From: Lachnospiraceae bacterium
GTDB taxonomy: Bacteria > Bacillota > Clostridia > Lachnospirales > Lachnospiraceae
DNA length: 64,000 nt
Reading direction: 5' to 3'
Assembly (NCBI GenBank): GCA_017509985.1
Contig: JAFWOE010000045.1
Location: 1-64,000, forward strand
Both the position numbers and the translations under genes were made by a program. The notes under the pieces are model-generated. The model did no database searches. It saw only the letters and a program-made list of their open reading frames with translations, and was not told where the DNA came from. Shown here piece by piece: positions 37,769 through 47,918 of the stretch. The stretch's first letter is position 1. Each line of letters begins with the position of its first letter.

Positions 37769-40516
37769 TCAGGTTCTCGGCACCTCAACCATGATGTAAG
37801 CCTCGACCTGGTCAAATTCTTCGATGTCGCCAAAGCCGTCAAATACCAGTCCGCATTCAAAGCCTGCCTTGACTTCCTTTACGTCATCCTTAAATCTCTT
37901 AAGCGACGCGAGCGGTCCTTCAAAGATCTGGTCTTTGCCGCGAGTGATCCTCACCTTGCTGTCGCGGGTGATATATCCGTCAAGAACATAACTTCCTGCA
38001 ATGTTGCCGATACCCGAAGCCTTGAAGATCTGGCGGATCTCCGCATGACCGATGATCTTTTCTTCGTAAACGGGTTCCAGCATGCCCTTCATGGCGTTCT
38101 CGACGTCCTCGATCGCCTGATAGATGACCTTATAAAGTCTCAGATCGACATTCTCTTCTTCGGCGATCGCTTTTGCCTGTGCGTCCGGCCTTACGTTGAA
38201 TCCGATGACGATCGCGTTGGATGTCGCAGCAAGCGTAACGTCGGATTCGCTGATCGCACCGACGCCGCCGTGAACGATCTTAACCACAACTTCTTCATTC
38301 GAAAGCTTAAGCAGAGACTGCTTCATAGCTTCGACCGAACCCTGGACATCGGCCTTGACGATGATATTGAGTTCCTTCAGATTGCCTTCCTGAATCTGGT
38401 TGAACAGATCATCCAGGGACATTCTGGACTTGGTATCCTCCACGAGTTTGTTCTTGTTCTCGGCAACAAAGGTAGCCGCAAAGCTCTTGGCTTCCTTATC
38501 CGAGTCAAACGCAACAAGGATCTCCCCTGCGTTCGGAACGCCGTTCAGTCCGAGGATCTCTACCGGCGTGGACGGGCCGGCTTCTTTCAGCTGGCGGGAA
38601 TTCTCGTCCATCATGGCCCTAACTTTTCCGTGGAATGCGCCGGCGGCGATATAGTCGCCGAGTTTCAGCGTTCCCTTCTGGATCAGCAGGTTCGCGACCG
38701 GGCCCTTGCCCTTATCCAGCTTTGCTTCGAGAACAAGGCCGCGGGCCTTCCGGTTCGTATTGGCTTTCAGTTCCAGCACTTCCGCGGTAAGGAGGATCAT
38801 CTCAAGAAGGTCGTCGATCCCTTCTCCGGTCTTCGCGGATACCGGGGCAAAGACGGTCGTGCCGCCCCAGTCTTCCGGAACAAGCTCGTATTCCATCAGC
38901 TCCTGTTTTACCCTGTCGATGTTTGCTCCGGGCTTATCGATCTTGTTGATCGCAACGATGATCTCTACGCCGGCGGCCTTGGCATGGTTGATCGCTTCGA
39001 TCGTCTGCGGCATCACGCCGTCATCCGCTGCAACAACGAGGATCGCAATATCCGTGGAATTTGCGCCGCGCATACGCATGGCGGTGAATGCTTCGTGACC
39101 GGGTGTGTCTAAGAAGGTGATCTTCTGTCCGTTGATCGGTACGACATAAGCGCCGATATGCTGGGTGATACCGCCCGCCTCGCGATCCGTGACGTGTGAA
39201 TGACGGATCGCATCAAGCAGAGAGGTCTTGCCGTGGTCTACGTGTCCCATAACGCAGACGACCGGCGGCCTTACGGTCATGTTTGCTTCATCCTCTTCTT
39301 CTTCACGAAGAAGCTCTTCGATGATATCGATCTTCTCTTCCGGTTCTGCAATAATATCAAAGGTAAGTGCGATCTCCTGAGCCTTTTCGAAGTCCACTTC
39401 CTGATTGACGGTAACCATCGTGCCCTCGAGGAAGAGTTTTTTAACGATGGCTGCCGGCTGCATCTTCATCTTTTCGGCAAGTTCGCGGATGGTGATCTTT
39501 TCGGGGAGGGTGATCTCCGTAACGACTTCCTTCTTTTCTTCTGCCTTATGAACAGGCTTCTGAAGCGCTTTCGGAACCGTCTGCATCTGCTTTCTGCCCT
39601 GGTTGGGACGGCTTCCGCGCGGTGCATTGTCGTTTGCGAACTTGTTTTCTCTTAAGGAGTCTTTATTTTTATCCTTGGCTTTATTTCCGGTCCGGCCGGC
39701 CTGTTTCCTGGATGCAGAAGAAGGATCCGGGGCTGCGGCAGCTGCCGGGGCATTGTCGAATCTTCTGCGCTGATCCTGCGGCGTTCTGGAATCGGTGCCG
39801 CGCGGCGGGCGCGCCCCGCCGGGCCTTGCGGTCCGATCGCCGGTTCCGGTACGATCCGGGATTCTGGAAATAATGGTACGTTTTTTTACAGCCTCGTTGA
39901 CCTTTTTACGTTCTTTCGGCTGCTTTTCACCCGCTGTTTCTTTTGCGGGCACGGCTTTATTCTTCTCATCCGCCGGTTTTGCGGCAGGCTTCGCGGCTTC
40001 CGCTTTTTCGGAAACTGCTTCCTTTTCTTCTGCTTTTGCTTCGGCGGGCTGTTTGGGTTCTTCTTTGATCACCTCCGTCTGAGGTGCGGTTTCGGCAGGT
40101 GTTTCTGCCTTGACTTCCGCCGCGGCCGGTTTTTCGGTCACAGGTGCCGGAGTCTCTGTTTTAACGTCGGCAATTACCGGCTCTGCGGGAGCTGCCGTCT
40201 CTGCAGGCTTTACTTCCGGTTCCGCCGGTTTTGCCGGTTTGGGCTTACGGATGATCTTGCTTCGGTCAACCAGACGAAGTGTTCCGTCTGCCATACGGAC
40301 CTTGACCATCTTTTTCTCCGGCTCTTCCTTCTTTTCGGGTTTTTTGACCGCTTTCGCCATGCTCTTGGTCTCTGCAGTCACGGCGTTCTGCGGACGGAAA
40401 AGCACCTGCATGTTTTTCTTTTTCTTTGGTGCAGGCTTGTCGGTCTTTTCCGCTTTTTCAGCCGCTTTTTCGGCTGTTTTTTCGATCTTCCTGACTTCTT
40501 CTTTTTCTGTACTCAT
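37769..40516 (-). CDS. infB: Translation initiation factor IF-2
   Basis: The 915-residue GTPase brings fMet-tRNA to the 30S subunit. About 320 N-terminal residues are an Ala/Lys/Pro/Glu-rich low-complexity region, followed by the IF2_N module ([22 protein letters not shown] in two parts) and the G domain with GHVDHGKT (from residue 424), DTPGHEAF and NKIDKPGAN. Domains II-IV end with the fMet-tRNA binding part. It is about 200 residues longer than B. subtilis IF-2, all in the N-terminal extension. Confidence 0.98.
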   Translation of the reverse strand: MSTEKEEVRKIEKTAEKAAEKAEKTDKPAPKKKKNMQVLFRPQNAVTAETKSMAKAVKKPEKKEEPEKKMVKVRMADGTLRLVDRSKIIRKPKPAKPAEPEVKPAETAAPAEPVIADVKTETPAPVTEKPAAAEVKAETPAETAPQTEVIKEEPKQPAEAKAEEKEAVSEKAEAAKPAAKPADEKNKAVPAKETAGEKQPKERKKVNEAVKKRTIISRIPDRTGTGDRTARPGGARPPRGTDSRTPQDQRRRFDNAPAAAAAPDPSSASRKQAGRTGNKAKDKNKDSLRENKFANDNAPRGSRPNQGRKQMQTVPKALQKPVHKAEEKKEVVTEITLPEKITIRELAEKMKMQPAAIVKKLFLEGTMVTVNQEVDFEKAQEIALTFDIIAEPEEKIDIIEELLREEEEDEANMTVRPPVVCVMGHVDHGKTSLLDAIRHSHVTDREAGGITQHIGAYVVPINGQKITFLDTPGHEAFTAMRMRGANSTDIAILVVAADDGVMPQTIEAINHAKAAGVEIIVAINKIDKPGANIDRVKQELMEYELVPEDWGGTTVFAPVSAKTGEGIDDLLEMILLTAEVLELKANTNRKARGLVLEAKLDKGKGPVANLLIQKGTLKLGDYIAAGAFHGKVRAMMDENSRQLKEAGPSTPVEILGLNGVPNAGEILVAFDSDKEAKSFAATFVAENKNKLVEDTKSRMSLDDLFNQIQEGNLKELNIIVKADVQGSVEAMKQSLLKLSNEEVVVKIVHGGVGAISESDVTLAATSNAIVIGFNVRPDAQAKAIAEEENVDLRLYKVIYQAIEDVENAMKGMLEPVYEEKIIGHAEIRQIFKASGIGNIAGSYVLDGYITRDSKVRITRGKDQIFEGPLASLKRFKDDVKEVKAGFECGLVFDGFGDIEEFDQVEAYIMVEVPRT

Positions 40517-40547
40517 AGGCTCTCTTCCTCTTCTGTCTGCATGGGAC

Positions 40548-40862
40548 TTATTTTTTATCCGGCAAAAGCTTTCCCTCCAATGCTTCTGCCAGACCTTTAT
40601 CGGTAATTACTGCTGCCGCGCGCTCTTCTTTACCAAGCGCTCTGCCGAGTTCTTCCTTGGTAAAGTGAAAAACGATCGGCACTTTATAATAAGAACATTT
40701 ATCGCGGAATCTTTTTGCTGTATTCTTCGAAGCATCTGTCGCGATGATCGCCAGATACGCCTTTCCTTCACGGATCGCATTCTCTGCCGCAAATTCCCCC
40801 GAAGATACCTTTCCGGCCTTCATCGCAAGACCGAGAAGCGACGCAGATCTGTCACCCGGCAT
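40548..40862 (-). CDS. ylxQ: L7Ae-family ribosomal protein YlxQ
   Basis: The 104-residue RNA-binding protein has the L7Ae/L30e fold, with [22 protein letters not shown] at the start and the [15 protein letters not shown] segment. It overlaps ylxR by 11 bases and has GGAGATC before its ATG. It is always found between nusA and infB in Firmicutes. Confidence 0.9.
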   Translation of the reverse strand: MPGDRSASLLGLAMKAGKVSSGEFAAENAIREGKAYLAIIATDASKNTAKRFRDKCSYYKVPIVFHFTKEELGRALGKEERAAAVITDKGLAEALEGKLLPDKK

Positions 40863-41118
40863 GTGTGATCTCCTTTTCCAGTTCGTTCAGGACTTCTTCC
40901 GGGATCGGACATCCCAGGGAATTCCGGATCGACGCGCTTTTTTTTGCCTTGTCAAGGCAGGTCTGCTTTCTGCACAGATATGCGCCCCGTCCGTTCATCT
41001 TCCGGCTTCTGTCGAAAACGACAAATCCTTCGGGCGTCCGCACGACCCGGAGCAGTTCGCTCTTTTGTGCCTTTTCCCTGCACGCCGAACATGTCCTTGT
41101 TTCCGCTTTGTTTCTCAT
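40852..41118 (-). CDS. ylxR: YlxR (DUF448) RNA-binding protein
   Basis: The 88-residue protein has the CSACREKAQKSELLRVVR start and the GRGAYLCRKQTCLDKA motif of DUF448. Relatives bind RNA and affect RNase P or transcription. It starts 17 bases after nusA with AAGG upstream. Confidence 0.92.
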   Translation of the reverse strand: MRNKAETRTCSACREKAQKSELLRVVRTPEGFVVFDRSRKMNGRGAYLCRKQTCLDKAKKSASIRNSLGCPIPEEVLNELEKEITHAG

Positions 41119-41135
41119 ACATTAAACCTTATAAA

Positions 41136-42302
41136 TCAGGCTTCTTCCGTTTTGTTTCCTTCCGCTTCGGAAGCTTCTTCCCCGTCTTCTCCGGGTTCAA
41201 GGTAGTAATCGTCCTCTTCTTCCTCGTCGTCATAATCTTCACCGAAGTATTCCTCGAAGATTCCGGCTTCCTGAGCCTGGGTCTCGGACTTGATATCGAT
41301 CTTGAATCCGGTCAGCTTGGCTGCAAGCCTTGCGTTCTGGCCTTCCTTGCCGATGGCAAGTGAAAGCTGGTAATCGGGAACGATGACCAGGGCGGTCTTA
41401 TCGTCCGGATCGGCCAGTACGGAAATGACCTTTGCCGGTGAAAGCGCGTTCTCGATCAAAAGCGCCGGGTTGTCATCCCAGTTGATGATATCTACTTTTT
41501 CTCCGCCAAGCTCATCCACAACTGCTCCGACACGGATCCCGTTCATTCCGACGCAGGCGCCGACCGCATCAACATCCGCATCGTGGCTGAGTACGGCGAG
41601 CTTGGTCCTGGATCCCGCTTCACGGGCGATAGCCTTGATCTCTACAACGCCTTCCGCAAGTTCGGATACTTCGGATTCAAAGAGCTTCTTGACAAGTTCG
41701 GGATGGCTTCTGGAAACCATGATCCTCGGGCCTTTCGGAGAATCCTTGACCTCCAGCACATAAACTTTGACACGGTCATGCACACGCAGGTTCTCGCTCT
41801 TTACGGATTCACTCTCGGTCAGGATGCCGTCCGTCTTTCCGAGGTTGATCGTGATCGTACGCTCGTTGATCCGGGATACGGTTCCGCTGATGATCTGATG
41901 TTCACGCTCGTAATAGCGTTCAAACAGGGATTTTCTTTCTTCTTCACGGATCTTCTGGAGAATGACGTTCTTCGCGTTCTGTGTTGCGATCCGGCCGAAG
42001 GACTTCGACTCGATCGGCACTCTTACCGTATCGCCGATCTCGTATTTCTCATCCTTTTTCTTTGCATCCAGAAGAGACATTTCAAGTGCGGGGTCTTCCA
42101 CCGTTTCAACGACCGTCTTGTTGCTGTAGACCTGGTAGTCGCAGGTATCGCGGTCGATCTCTACGACCACGTTGTCGGCTTTGCCGAAGTGGTTCTTGCA
42201 GGCCTGGAGCAGTGACTGCTCGATACCGTCAAGCAGGGCGTTTTTGCTGATGTTCTTCTCCCGTGCTATCATTTCAATAGCTTCTTTTAATTCCGCACTC
42301 AT
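41136..42302 (-). CDS. nusA: Transcription termination/antitermination factor NusA
   Basis: The 388-residue protein has the N-terminal RNA polymerase-binding domain, an S1 domain (about 135-200, GTVSRINERTITINLG) and two KH domains (GACVGMNGIRVGAVVDELGG in part, and LAIGKEGQNARLAAKL). A short acidic tail ends it. NusA promotes pausing and hairpin termination. The start at 42302 has AAAGGA; a longer in-frame start at 42344 lacks one. Confidence 0.97.
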   Translation of the reverse strand: MSAELKEAIEMIAREKNISKNALLDGIEQSLLQACKNHFGKADNVVVEIDRDTCDYQVYSNKTVVETVEDPALEMSLLDAKKKDEKYEIGDTVRVPIESKSFGRIATQNAKNVILQKIREEERKSLFERYYEREHQIISGTVSRINERTITINLGKTDGILTESESVKSENLRVHDRVKVYVLEVKDSPKGPRIMVSRSHPELVKKLFESEVSELAEGVVEIKAIAREAGSRTKLAVLSHDADVDAVGACVGMNGIRVGAVVDELGGEKVDIINWDDNPALLIENALSPAKVISVLADPDDKTALVIVPDYQLSLAIGKEGQNARLAAKLTGFKIDIKSETQAQEAGIFEEYFGEDYDDEEEEDDYYLEPGEDGEEASEAEGNKTEEA

Positions 42303-42353
42303 TTTCTTTCCTTTTTCCTCCAAATTATAAAATGTGCTGGTCAACGATTTATC

Positions 42354-42821
42354 TTAAAAGACAATATACTTTCTCATCAGGGAAATATCTTTTCTTTCAA
42401 AAACCAGTTCGGTGCCTTCTTCCGTCTCGACCGCAACCGAAGACTCGTCATACGCTTTCAGCGTTCCGACAAATTCCTTGGATCCGTCCACTGCTTTATA
42501 GGTTCGGATCTCGATCGGGACGCCTAAGTTTCTTTCCAGATCCCGGTCTTTTTTGAACGGCCGCAGAAGGCCCGGCGAACTTACTTCGAGAATATAGGCA
42601 TCAGAGATATAGTCCTCTTTGTCCAAAAGGTCCGAAAGCTTCCTGCTGATATCCTCGCAGTCGTCGATGGTGATCCCGCCTTCTTTATCGATATATACGC
42701 GCAGATACCATTCCCCTGCTTCTTTCACGTACTCGACGTCGACAAGCTCGAATCCGCGCTCTTCTACAAGTGGGATCACAAGCGCTTCGGTACGGGATTC
42801 ATAATCTTCCCTTTTACTCAT
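42354..42821 (-). CDS. rimP: Ribosome maturation factor RimP
   Basis: The 155-residue protein needed for 30S assembly shows [27 protein letters not shown] split across the first domain, [14 protein letters not shown], and [12 protein letters not shown], all family hallmarks. The ATG at 42821 follows GGGGAG at nine bases. It is the first gene of the nusA-infB operon. Confidence 0.95.
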   Translation of the reverse strand: MSKREDYESRTEALVIPLVEERGFELVDVEYVKEAGEWYLRVYIDKEGGITIDDCEDISRKLSDLLDKEDYISDAYILEVSSPGLLRPFKKDRDLERNLGVPIEIRTYKAVDGSKEFVGTLKAYDESSVAVETEEGTELVFERKDISLMRKYIVF

Positions 42822-42846
42822 AAAAAACAACTCCCCGTTACGTAAT

Positions 42847-42874
42847 AAGAGCGGACCGCTTCGGTCCACTCTTA
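42847..42874 (-). terminator. Terminator or attenuator between rplA and rimP
   Basis: The minus strand reads AAGAGTGGACC, a 5-base loop and GGTCCGCTCTT (one mismatch), followed by ATTACG. It ends the rpmG-rplA operon or attenuates read-through into rimP. Confidence 0.6.
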
Positions 42875-42941
42875 TCATCAGTTTCATAATTCTACTGAAC
42901 TATAACACCTGCCGGATAAAAAAGCAAGTGTTTTCCGGTTA

Positions 42942-43634
42942 TCAGATCAGTTTCAGCGTATTGACCTTCACTCCGGGGCCCATTGTGGAAGCAAGAGTAA
43001 CACTCTTTAAGAACGTTCCCTTCAGGGAAGCCGGGCGAGCCTTGTTGATCGCTTCAAGCAGGGTGTTGAAGTTCTCGGTAAGCTTTTCCTGGTCAAAGGA
43101 TACTTTTCCGATCGGGCAATGGATGATGTTGGTCTTGTCCAGACGATACTCAACTTTACCGGCTTTGATCTCTTTGATCGCGGTAGCTACATCCATGGTA
43201 ACAGTTCCGGACTTCGGGTTCGGCATGAGGCCTTTCGGTCCGAGCACACGGCCCAGACGTCCGACGATGCTCATCATATCCGGTGTTGCAACAACTACAT
43301 CGTAATCGAACCAGCCGTCTTTCTGGATCCTCGGGATGAATTCCTCAGCGCCTACGAAATCTGCGCCTGCCGCTTCCGCTTCTTCTGCCTTAGCGCCCTT
43401 TGCGAATACAAGCACACGGACATCCTTGCCGATACCGTTCGGCAGAACGATCGCTCCACGGACCTGCTGATCGGCATGACGGCCGTCGCAGCCGGTGCGG
43501 ATGTGTACTTCTACGGTCTCATCAAATTTTGCTTTGGAAGCCTCTTTTACAAGAGCAATCGCTTCTTCCGGATCATATAACTTTGCGCGGTCAACCATTG
43601 CAGCCGCTGCTTTATAAGTCTTTCCTCGTTTCAT
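42942..43634 (-). CDS. rplA: 50S ribosomal protein L1
   Basis: The 230-residue protein of the ribosomal L1 stalk binds 23S rRNA and its own mRNA. The [20 protein letters not shown] start and the signature [16 protein letters not shown] are present. AAGGAGG precedes the ATG, and an L1-type leader motif lies directly upstream. Confidence 0.98.
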   Translation of the reverse strand: MKRGKTYKAAAAMVDRAKLYDPEEAIALVKEASKAKFDETVEVHIRTGCDGRHADQQVRGAIVLPNGIGKDVRVLVFAKGAKAEEAEAAGADFVGAEEFIPRIQKDGWFDYDVVVATPDMMSIVGRLGRVLGPKGLMPNPKSGTVTMDVATAIKEIKAGKVEYRLDKTNIIHCPIGKVSFDQEKLTENFNTLLEAINKARPASLKGTFLKSVTLASTMGPGVKVNTLKLI

Positions 43635-43644
43635 TTAAAAAACC

Positions 43645-43680
43645 TCCTTGTGGTTAAGATCGGGATCTTTCCCTCCCACA
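43645..43680 (-). promoter_or_regulatory. L1-type mRNA operator ahead of rplA
   Basis: Minus strand TGTGGGAGGGAAAGATCCC, then CCACAAGGAGG: the outer TGTGG/CCACA pairs just before the ribosome site. The motif is nearly the same as the one ahead of rplK. L1 is known to repress this operon by binding such a fold. Confidence 0.55.
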
Positions 43681-44106
43681 TTATTCTTCTACGGTGATTC
43701 CCATGCTTCTTGCGGTTCCTTCGATCATGCTCATGGCAGCTTCCAGAGAGGCTGCGTTCAGATCGGGCATTTTGGTCTCCGCGATCTCACGGATCTGATC
43801 TTTGGTAACCGTTGCAACCTTGACTTTGTTCGGCGTGCCGGATCCGGACTGGATCTTTGCCGCTTTCTTAAGAAGCACAGGCGCAGGCGGGGTCTTTGTA
43901 ATGAAGCTGAAGCTTCTGTCCGCATAGACTGTGATGACAACAGGAATGATAAGGTCTCCCTTATCAGCCGTCCTTGCGTTGAACTGCTTTGTGAATTCAA
44001 CGATGTTGACGCCGTGCTGACCGAGCGCCGGTCCAACAGGCGGAGCCGGTGTTGCCTTGCCGGCCGGGATCTGCAGTTTGATATAACCTTCTACTTTTTT
44101 TGCCAT
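43681..44106 (-). CDS. rplK: 50S ribosomal protein L11
   Basis: The 141-residue protein of the GTPase centre has [20 protein letters not shown] and [14 protein letters not shown] at the start and the C-terminal RNA-binding domain with the [14 protein letters not shown] signature. The ATG at 44106 is eight bases after AAGGAGG; a GTG three codons earlier overlaps that site and is not used. Confidence 0.98.
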   Translation of the reverse strand: MAKKVEGYIKLQIPAGKATPAPPVGPALGQHGVNIVEFTKQFNARTADKGDLIIPVVITVYADRSFSFITKTPPAPVLLKKAAKIQSGSGTPNKVKVATVTKDQIREIAETKMPDLNAASLEAAMSMIEGTARSMGITVEE

Positions 44107-44116
44107 TCTTGGCACC

Positions 44117-44155
44117 TCCTTAAGTGGTAATTACGGGATTTCCCTCCCACATTGC
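44117..44155 (-). promoter_or_regulatory. L1-type mRNA operator ahead of rplK
   Basis: Minus strand AATGTGGGAGGGAAATCCCG, a short loop, then TTACCACTTAAGGAGG. The pairing GTGG/CCAC and inner GGGA/TCCC matches the copy ahead of rplA. Confidence 0.55.
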
Positions 44156-44169
44156 CGGAAAGCTTATGC

Positions 44170-44694
44170 TTATCCGACCTTTTTAACTTCCGAGAAATTA
44201 ATCTCAACAGGCGTTGAACGCCCGAAAAGTTCTACCTGGATCGTTACGGTCTGCTTCTGCTGGTTTACGGCTGAAACAACACCTGTCGTCTCCGCCCACG
44301 CGCCGGCTGTAACGATTACAACATCGCCCGGTTCGATATTCATGACGATCTTCTGCTGGGAAGCAGGAGCCGTCAGCCGTTCGATCTCGCCTTCCGAAAG
44401 CGGAACCGGCTTGGAACCCGGGCCTACGAATCCGGTAACGCCCCTGGTGTTTCTTACTACATACCAGGTGTCATCGTTCATGACCATATTCAGAAGGACA
44501 TAGCCCGGGAACAGTTTCTTCTGTACCTGCTTGCGGACTCCGTTCTTCACTTCGACCACATCTTCCATCGGCACGCGGACTTCGATGATCTCGTTCTCCA
44601 GATGCCGGTTTTCAATGGCCTTTTCTATATTTGCCTTGACCTTATTCTCATATCCGGAATAAGTATGGACAACATACCATTTTGCTTCTGCCAT
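44170..44694 (-). CDS. nusG: Transcription termination/antitermination protein NusG
   Basis: The 174-residue protein has the NGN domain (WYVVHTYSGYENKVKANIEK at the start, FPGYVLLNM) and a C-terminal KOW domain (EPGDVVIVTAGAWAETTG). It links RNA polymerase to the ribosome or Rho. GGAGTACG precedes the ATG. Confidence 0.98.
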   Translation of the reverse strand: MAEAKWYVVHTYSGYENKVKANIEKAIENRHLENEIIEVRVPMEDVVEVKNGVRKQVQKKLFPGYVLLNMVMNDDTWYVVRNTRGVTGFVGPGSKPVPLSEGEIERLTAPASQQKIVMNIEPGDVVIVTAGAWAETTGVVSAVNQQKQTVTIQVELFGRSTPVEINFSEVKKVG

Positions 44695-44710
44695 ATCGTA
44701 CTCCGTCTGT

Positions 44711-44911
44711 TTACTTCACAATAAGCTCAATCAGCTGCAGCGCAAGTCCGTCCGCCAGTGAAATGATCACGCAAAGGATAGCCGAGATCACGATGACCGC
44801 GATCGTCTGTTTTACAAGCGTCGGTCTGTCGGTCCAGATTACTTTTCTGAACTCTCCCTTAAGGCGTTTCCAGAAGCTTGCCTTGTTTCTGCTTTTAACT
44901 TCTTCAGCCAT
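44711..44911 (-). CDS. secE: Preprotein translocase subunit SecE
   Basis: The 66-residue protein has one membrane segment (about 38-60) and the amphipathic SFWKRLKGEFRKVIWTDRPT motif of SecE. It clamps SecY in the translocon. GGGAGTAGG precedes the ATG, 14 bases after rpmG. Confidence 0.95.
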   Translation of the reverse strand: MAEEVKSRNKASFWKRLKGEFRKVIWTDRPTLVKQTIAVIVISAILCVIISLADGLALQLIELIVK

Positions 44912-44925
44912 GATCCTACTCCCGA

Positions 44926-45075
44926 TTATTTGGTTTCTCTGTGCAGCGTGTGCTTTTTACAGAATTTGCAGTACTTCATGGTCTCCATCCTGTCGGGATG
45001 GTTCTTCTTTTCCTTGGTTGTGTCATAATTACGCTGCTTGCATTCTGTGCATGCCAATGTGATCTTAACTCGCAC
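44926..45075 (-). CDS. rpmG: 50S ribosomal protein L33 (zinc-ribbon form)
   Basis: A 49-residue frame starts with GTG at 45075, seven bases after GGAGG, and ends in TAA at 44926. The protein has the L33 sequence [18 protein letters not shown] and [20 protein letters not shown], with two CxxC pairs, so it is the zinc-binding (C+) form. It is the first gene of the rpmG-secE-nusG-rplK-rplA operon, the usual order in this group. Confidence 0.95.
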   Translation of the reverse strand: MRVKITLACTECKQRNYDTTKEKKNHPDRMETMKYCKFCKKHTLHRETK

Positions 45076-45167
45076 GGCGGATCCCTCCGATTCTTCTGCT
45101 TTTCTTCTTAAAATATCTGTTGATGACTATGTGATCGATCAGCCCTTTTCATGTTATTCAGGCACAT

Positions 45168-45191
45168 AAAAAAGAGACTAATTCGTTAGTC
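45168..45191 (-). terminator. Leader hairpin with T tract ahead of rpmG
   Basis: The minus strand reads GACTAA, CGAA loop, TTAGTC, then TCTTTTTT. It lies only 10-30 bases after the predicted transcription start of the ribosomal operon, so it could be an attenuator or a 5' stabilising hairpin. Confidence 0.6.
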
Positions 45192-45199
45192 GCCATGAA

Positions 45200-45229
45200 A
45201 CTATATCATTTACGGGGTGTTTATGTCAA
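45200..45229 (-). promoter_or_regulatory. Promoter of the rpmG-secE-nusG-rplKA operon
   Basis: On the minus strand TTGACA (45229-45224), an 18-base spacer and TATAGT (45205-45200) form a strong sigma-A promoter. Confidence 0.75.
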
Positions 45230-45302
45230 GGAGAAAATAAAAAATCTTAACTCAATCCAGAACAACTTCAGCCGTTCTTTTTTAAATTGAATTTGAAATG
45301 CG

Positions 45303-46199
45303 TCATTCCTGATTCTTCATTAACCTCACATGTGCCGAAGCATGTTTTCCGTCCATAGCGATAAACAAAACTGAGAGCAGCACGCAGATGCAGCCGATTA
45401 TACTTCGAACCGTAATAATATCATGGTAGAACAGTATTCCGCCAATTACAGCAGTGACCGGTTCAAGCATATTGATAAAAGCGGCCCTGCTTGCACCAAG
45501 CAGTTTTATACCGGCAGTCATAAAATAGAATCCCAGTACACTTATAATACCTACAATCGCAACAAGGACGAACCATACATCGGGCGACGCCGGCAGAGAA
45601 ATCACCTCGGATACAACCGATTTGATACCATAAACAGAACCCATTCCGACAGACATGTAAAACAGTCTGAGGATCAGATTATAGCGGTTAAAACTGCCTC
45701 GCTCATTTGCTATAACGAACAGCGCGTAAGCAATGGCTGAACCGATGGCAAATGCAGCCCCGAGCGGCGTTATCGTGCCGGATAAATCGGTAACAAGGAT
45801 CAGCCCCAGAACACTTAAAGCTACAGCAACTGCCGTAAGCCCAGTAAGTTTCTGCCGAAAAAAGGCCATTGAGATCAGCAGTACAATCGTAGGATACAGG
45901 AAGTGAAGCATGATGACCGACGAGACCTGCATTTGTTTCATGCCAAGATTAAGGAAATAATCGGTAAAGCCCATTCCGACTGCACCGAGCAGCAACAGTG
46001 AAACAGTGTTTTTAGTATCTATCCTTATCGATACTTTTTTCAGCTTTAAAACAATAAAACAGCTGAACGACATCAGGAGCGCCTGGTAAAACAGTACACA
46101 GGACGGATCCATTCCGCTCAAAAGCACATAATTGTTGCCCAGCGGCACTATTCCAAATATTATTGAAGCTAAGATTACGTAAAGAATTCCGCGGGACAA
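45303..46199 (-). CDS. EamA/DMT-family transporter
   Basis: The 298-residue protein has ten membrane segments in two EamA repeats (about 5-135 and 150-285). Such proteins export amino acids, nucleotides or other small metabolites. The start is a TTG at 46199 with AAGG 11 bases before it. It follows the UroD-family gene by 19 bases and is the last gene of the cupin-Opp cluster, so it may export a product of that pathway. Confidence 0.82.
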   Translation of the reverse strand: MSRGILYVILASIIFGIVPLGNNYVLLSGMDPSCVLFYQALLMSFSCFIVLKLKKVSIRIDTKNTVSLLLLGAVGMGFTDYFLNLGMKQMQVSSVIMLHFLYPTIVLLISMAFFRQKLTGLTAVAVALSVLGLILVTDLSGTITPLGAAFAIGSAIAYALFVIANERGSFNRYNLILRLFYMSVGMGSVYGIKSVVSEVISLPASPDVWFVLVAIVGIISVLGFYFMTAGIKLLGASRAAFINMLEPVTAVIGGILFYHDIITVRSIIGCICVLLSVLFIAMDGKHASAHVRLMKNQE

Positions 46200-46218
46200 A
46201 GCAGCATATACCTTAACA

Positions 46219-47223
46219 TTACTTTTTTTCAGAAAAGTATTTATCGCTCAATAATTCTATAGCATCGTCAACATATTCATAGACTCCGGGATAGGTCGAT
46301 CCCGGTGCTCCTTGTGTAAGTCCCGGTATCAGGTACTTTCCGCCATTTGTTTCCTGAAAAAGCTTATCCAGTTCATTGTATATCGCTTCCTTAGACCAGT
46401 TTTCACAGTCGAACTTTCCATTATCAAGACCTGCATGAATGGATATCTTTCCTTCATATTTTTTTAACAGCTCAGGTATGTTATTGTCAGAAACAGCACC
46501 CTGAAAAACATCCACGCCCATTTTAATCATATAAGGAACAAGTTCTGCAGCATATGAATCCGAATGATGCACTATTACCTGGGCCCCGTTCTCTCTCCAG
46601 CATGCATACATTTTTTCATAAGCCGGCAGCATGAACTCTTCAAAGATCTCCGGAGTAAAGAACAGGCTTTTCTGGCTGCCCCAGTCATCATGCTGGAACA
46701 CGATATCCGGATGCATATGTGAAGCCTGGACCGGTATGCATTCCAGATACCAGTCTGTTAAATACTCTATAAGATCATGGGTATCTTCCGGCTCCTCATA
46801 GAAACACATCATCGCATTCTCAACACCCATGAATGAATGCATTTTCTCAAATATACCGTTTCCGATGATCGAGCCGACAAATTTCTGTTTCCTGTCGATT
46901 TTCTCAGCTATCGCGATATACTCTTCCCACTCGCTCTCCGGAAATTGATGAGGATCCGGTGCCTTGATATAATCTCTCCAGTCCGAAATATCATTAAGCA
47001 GTTTATATCCGCTGTCATGCCTTGGCATAGGCCCGGGAGCTCCGGTCGGCCAGTAAAAGGTTATGCCCCAGTCATTCGTAACCTGATGCTCATATTCGCA
47101 GTCATCGCCGCAGTGGAAAAGGATCGGATCATTTATATGTTCTATATATTCAAACTGTTTAACAAAACGATCCGGATGGCCTCCCTTGATCGTCTCGATG
47201 AAATTCTCTTTTATTGTCAGCAT
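46219..47223 (-). CDS. UroD-family protein, probable methyltransferase-like enzyme
   Basis: The 334-residue protein has the uroporphyrinogen decarboxylase/cobalamin methyltransferase fold: the HPDIVFQHDDWGSQKSLFFTP core, FMLPAYEKMYACWRENGAQVIVHHSDS in two parts, and the IHAGLDNG and YPGVYEYVDDAIE end. It lacks the H-x-C...C zinc site of MtaA-type enzymes, having HHSDS in place of HNC. Proteins of this type are common in Clostridia near transporters and are mostly uncharacterised. It lies in the cupin-Opp cluster; AAAGGTG supports the start. Confidence 0.75.
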   Translation of the reverse strand: MLTIKENFIETIKGGHPDRFVKQFEYIEHINDPILFHCGDDCEYEHQVTNDWGITFYWPTGAPGPMPRHDSGYKLLNDISDWRDYIKAPDPHQFPESEWEEYIAIAEKIDRKQKFVGSIIGNGIFEKMHSFMGVENAMMCFYEEPEDTHDLIEYLTDWYLECIPVQASHMHPDIVFQHDDWGSQKSLFFTPEIFEEFMLPAYEKMYACWRENGAQVIVHHSDSYAAELVPYMIKMGVDVFQGAVSDNNIPELLKKYEGKISIHAGLDNGKFDCENWSKEAIYNELDKLFQETNGGKYLIPGLTQGAPGSTYPGVYEYVDDAIELLSDKYFSEKK

Positions 47224-47260
47224 TTTTTCACCTTTAATGATAATAGCTTATCTTATATAT

Positions 47261-47872
47261 TTAATACCTGATGTCTTTAAGCAGTGTACCGTCTTCCAGT
47301 GTGATTTTATCCATATAGTGCTTTAAGAGGAATAATACGGACCAGCACCCTGCTGCTATCGTGAAAGAACCGATAATGTACAGGATGTTCCCTGAACCGT
47401 TTAAAATGTGGCGGTACTTCAGGTACACAAATACTGCAGCTGCAAAAGACGCCGAGGACACTGCTGCTGCGATCACGCCAGCCAGCCTGGCCTTTTTTAC
47501 CGGCCCGTTTAATTCTTTTGATTCCAGCTGCCTTCCCAGCATGGCAGCTCTTATTGTTTCAAAAAGCAAAAAGAAAAGCGACGCTTCCGTCAGCCCATAA
47601 AACCCATTCGCCGGGAAAAGAATCACAACATTGTTGCGTATAAATCCAAAAGCGATTGAAACCGCAAATAACGCCACAACAGCGCCGACACAAAGGACTC
47701 TGCGTTTCTTATGCTCCTGTTCGGACAGATCCCAAATAAAGATATCGCCGCAATAGACAACATCTTCTTTCCCAGTTTCGGGATCATTTACCAGTTTATA
47801 ATCATCTGCATAGCGTACGATCTCCCTGGCCCATTTATTTTTCGTATTCAGAAAGTTGTCCAGAAACCCCAT
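47261..47872 (-). CDS. Uncharacterised membrane protein with four transmembrane segments
   Basis: The 203-residue protein has a soluble N-terminus (about 1-55, with KWAREIVRYADDYKLVNDP) followed by four membrane segments (about 58-77, 83-107, 128-150, 160-183) and a short charged tail. No family motif is recognised. Its size and layout resemble small DUF membrane proteins of Lachnospiraceae. GGAG lies seven bases before the ATG. It sits between the Opp substrate-binding gene and the UroD gene and may share their transcript. Confidence 0.6.
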   Translation of the reverse strand: MGFLDNFLNTKNKWAREIVRYADDYKLVNDPETGKEDVVYCGDIFIWDLSEQEHKKRRVLCVGAVVALFAVSIAFGFIRNNVVILFPANGFYGLTEASLFFLLFETIRAAMLGRQLESKELNGPVKKARLAGVIAAAVSSASFAAAVFVYLKYRHILNGSGNILYIIGSFTIAAGCWSVLFLLKHYMDKITLEDGTLLKDIRY

Positions 47873-47918
47873 TGATCATCTCCGCTGCTAATGACCTGTT
47901 TGCCTGCAAATAATCTGA

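Noticed and set aside
37718..39112. 464-codon plus-strand frame opposite infB
   Set aside because: Shadow of the infB coding strand; no ribosome site or recognisable domain.
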